DNA from: Opisthocomus hoazin
Taxonomy: Eukaryota > Chordata > Aves > Opisthocomiformes > Opisthocomidae
Reading direction: 5' to 3'
Assembly: GCF_030867145.1 (NCBI RefSeq)
Contig: NC_134418.1
Span: 7,436,802-7,500,801, forward strand
DNA length: 64,000 bases
Shown: positions 61,845 to 64,000 of the stretch, piece after piece
Layout: each line of letters starts with the position of its first letter
How positions within the stretch are numbered: the stretch's first letter is position 1
Position numbers and translations under genes: made by a program
The notes under the pieces: model-generated
The model's database searches: none
What the model was told of the DNA's origin: nothing
The model's input: only the letters and a program-made list of their open reading frames with translations

Positions 61845-63259
61845 GTATGTGTTTTCCATTTAAGGATTCCAAATACTTCAACTTTATTTTATTAGCCAAC
61901 TTTTTTTTTTAAGGGGAAAATATCTCCAATGTTTATACAAATCATAAGACTATTTCTGAAAGTGCTTTTGAGAAATTTACTTGTGACTTGATGGAATTTG
62001 AAGTCTTCGCAAAAGAAGTTGTCATGTTCACAAGATGGGAATTCAGTGTAATTATTTGTGGACTTCAGACTCAAAAAAAACACGGGCAGAAAGGAGATAG
62101 AAACCAGTGAAACCATAGACAAGTAGACAATCCTGTTTTTATCCTTTCATATGTTTAAGCTTTCAGAGGTAGGCTTTAGGACTCCCCTCTGCCTTTTTCC
62201 CCTTAGTTGGGATGCTTATCTGAGGATTTTTTCTTATAACAGCTATTTCAAACACAATAAAAATTAATTGGTGTTTCAGTATACAGTTTGCTTACATACT
62301 GTGTAGCATGCTTATCGTTCCTTATCTTGAAAAGGTCAGTGCATGCTTTCTGTGATTACCCATGTTTTCTAACATCTGAATGAAATGAATACATGCTCTG
62401 TATTTGTGCCTTCTGAACAGTACTATTTGAACTCTCCTTCTTTTTATTTTGAAACATATGAAGTTACAAATTTAATACAAGCATTTTCCCAAGCTGCTTT
62501 GTGAACTAAGACTTGCTCCTCTTAAAAAGGGAAGACTTGATACAGTGAGTCAGTGTATCTCATACGAAGGTCAACAAACCTGTTCGCACGTGGCGGGGCA
62601 GAGAGCTGACTTTATCTGTTCTCTGAAATTAGGGCTGGCAGCATGACGGTGACTTTTCTGTTGATATAGAAAAGTCTGTGGGACTTATGCAGTTCTGCAG
62701 GACTGATGGAGCTGGATGATACTGTTCTTGTCAGCAGTGTGCTAGCATCTGAATTTTTTTGTGAGCTGGAATGATGTAAACCCACAGGATGCATGACGCT
62801 GAAAGGATAATTTGAATGCCTTTCTGTGTGTAATAATCGTGTGTGTGTGTATATATATATGTGTGTATATATATATAAAAAAAAGATAGTGCAGGCAACT
62901 TCCTGTGTGTTTTCTTTCCCTTCCTCTTATAAGCCTCTCTGAGTTGGCACAAGGCAATGAATATGAAATTCTGCAATGCTGTTTTAAGTTACTTTTCTAT
63001 TCAAACTTTTCTTTTTGAAGTTTTGCACTTGTGCCAGTTAATCCAGAAATAGAATTGGCTTCCTCTCAATGATAAGGGATGGATGAGTATGTGAGGTGAG
63101 GAACACGGAGATACTGAGAAAGCGCTGTACTCTGCTCTGTTAAAAGTCTGTGGGCCAAATACAAGTTCTTTACTTAGTAGTGTCTGATGCTTAAATGAGA
63201 TTGTAACCCATGCTTCTTAAATACAATTTCTCTGTTATGTTTGTTTTTGTTGTTGTTAG
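61845..63259 (+). other. ST3GAL5: ST3GAL5 intron 4
   Basis: GTATGT to GTTGTTAG. It contains the TG/TA microsatellite at about 62839-62880. No gene recognised. Confidence 0.85.
62839..62880 (+). repeat. Compound (TG)n(TA)n microsatellite
   Basis: Alternating GTGTGTGTGT, ATATATATAT, GTGTGT and ATATATATAT stretches within ST3GAL5 intron 4. Likely length-polymorphic. Confidence 0.9.
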
Positions 63260-63446
63260 GTTAAATGATGCACCAGTTCAAGGATACACAGATCACGTTG
63301 GTAACAAAACTACTATACGGATGACTTACCCGGAAGGAGCCCCCCTTTCTGAACACGAGTACCCTCCTGCTAGCTTGTTTGTAGCTGTTTTGTTTAAAAG
63401 TGTCGATTTCAATTGGCTTCAAGCAGTGGTAAAAAACGAAACCTTG
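63260..63446 (+). CDS. ST3GAL5: ST3GAL5 exon 5 (rest of sialylmotif L); gene continues beyond window
   Basis: The first base completes an arginine codon. The exon then reads [20 protein letters not shown] and [15 protein letters not shown], then [19 protein letters not shown] and KNETL. This completes sialylmotif L and continues as in vertebrate GM3 synthase. NKT (218) and NET (262) are potential N-glycosylation sites. It ends in phase 0 before the donor GTATGT at 63447. The next exon should begin with a PFWVRLFFW-like segment and encode motifs S and VS, but it lies outside the window. The enzyme transfers sialic acid from CMP-sialic acid to galactose of lactosylceramide, making GM3 in the Golgi. 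The five exons give about 265 residues of an expected total a little over 400. Confidence 0.95.
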
Positions 63447-64000
63447 GTATGTAATATAGCATTGTTATGTATTTGCGACTTTTGATTTTTTCCTTTTCTA
63501 ATGCTTAAGAATCTGGCTGATCTGTAACTTCATGTCTTATTACACTGAGGTTCTTCTATTTAACTTTGTGGATTTTATAGCTATGTCTCCTAGTTACAGT
63601 TGGTACCAGCATTCATGTTGAAGCCCCATGCTGACAGTAACACTTTTTTTCTGCAGATATTGGTGGTTTGTACCAAGCTGCATGACATATCGAGTGTTTA
63701 CTAAAGTGGAATTCATTTCACATTAGGGTTAAATGACTTATTCAAGTCTGCAGAGCCTGAAATAGAAATGAGATTTCCAGATGCCAGTCTGTGTTTTTTG
63801 ACTGCTAAAATCTGTGCTGCTACAGTAGGCACACCTGTAGTTAATGTGTAACTGAAGCATTGCAGTTGTTAGTTCACATTTGTATGTGGTTTCAAAATTA
63901 AGAGGCCATTTCTTTCTCTCTGAGTGTTTAAAGAACTGCAGAGGTTCCTAAGGAACTGATAGAAGGGTTCCATATTTCCAAGCTCTCTTTAAATTGGTGA
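63447..64000 (+). other. ST3GAL5: ST3GAL5 intron 5 (partial, window edge)
   Basis: Intronic sequence after donor GTATGT. No further exon is seen before the window ends. Confidence 0.8.

Noticed and set aside
1..64000. tRNA, rRNA, CRISPR array, bacterial operon or integrated viral genome
   Set aside because: No cloverleaf, rRNA core, regular direct-repeat array, prokaryotic gene pattern or intact viral gene was seen on either strand.

Overview
The window is vertebrate nuclear DNA, almost certainly from a bird. It carries several CR1 retrotransposons of avian type that end in the ATTCTGTG-like 3' repeat, an ERVL-like solo LTR of a kind common in birds, split genes with GT-AG introns, and a CpG-island promoter. 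I cannot name the species.

Layout. (1) Bases 1-6500 hold the 3' end of POLR1A on the + strand. Four coding exons encode the last 194 residues of the largest RNA polymerase I subunit, followed by a 3' UTR with two possible poly(A) signals. (2) Bases 6500-43700 are about 37 kb of intergenic DNA in which I find no convincing gene. It is a layered repeat graveyard: CR1 copies of several ages on both strands, a solo LTR inserted into an ancient antisense CR1-lineage LINE, a possible MITE, and a few local duplications. (3) Bases 43740-44800 are a CpG island with the ST3GAL5 promoter and first coding exon. (4) Bases 44294-64000 hold the rest of the 5' part of ST3GAL5 (GM3 synthase) on the + strand: a 13-kb first intron, then coding exons at 57296, 59207, 61501 and 63260. 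The open frame joins across all five exons for about 265 residues and leaves the window before the catalytic S and VS sialylmotifs.

POLR1A followed by ST3GAL5 in the same orientation matches my recollection of the human chromosome 2p11 order, so this is a conserved block. The two genes have unrelated jobs (rRNA transcription; the first committed step of ganglioside synthesis) and appear to be independent units.

The observations most worth following are: the ST3GAL5 amino terminus, where an arginine-rich start in weak Kozak context is followed by an in-frame second AUG in better context; a pair of donors 6 bases apart at the third ST3GAL5 exon; the LTR nested in an old LINE, which gives a relative chronology; and two CR1 copies 38 kb apart that are truncated at nearly the same consensus position. 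I did not find a new molecular system. Exon boundaries come from reading splice signals and from remembered family conservation, not from an alignment.
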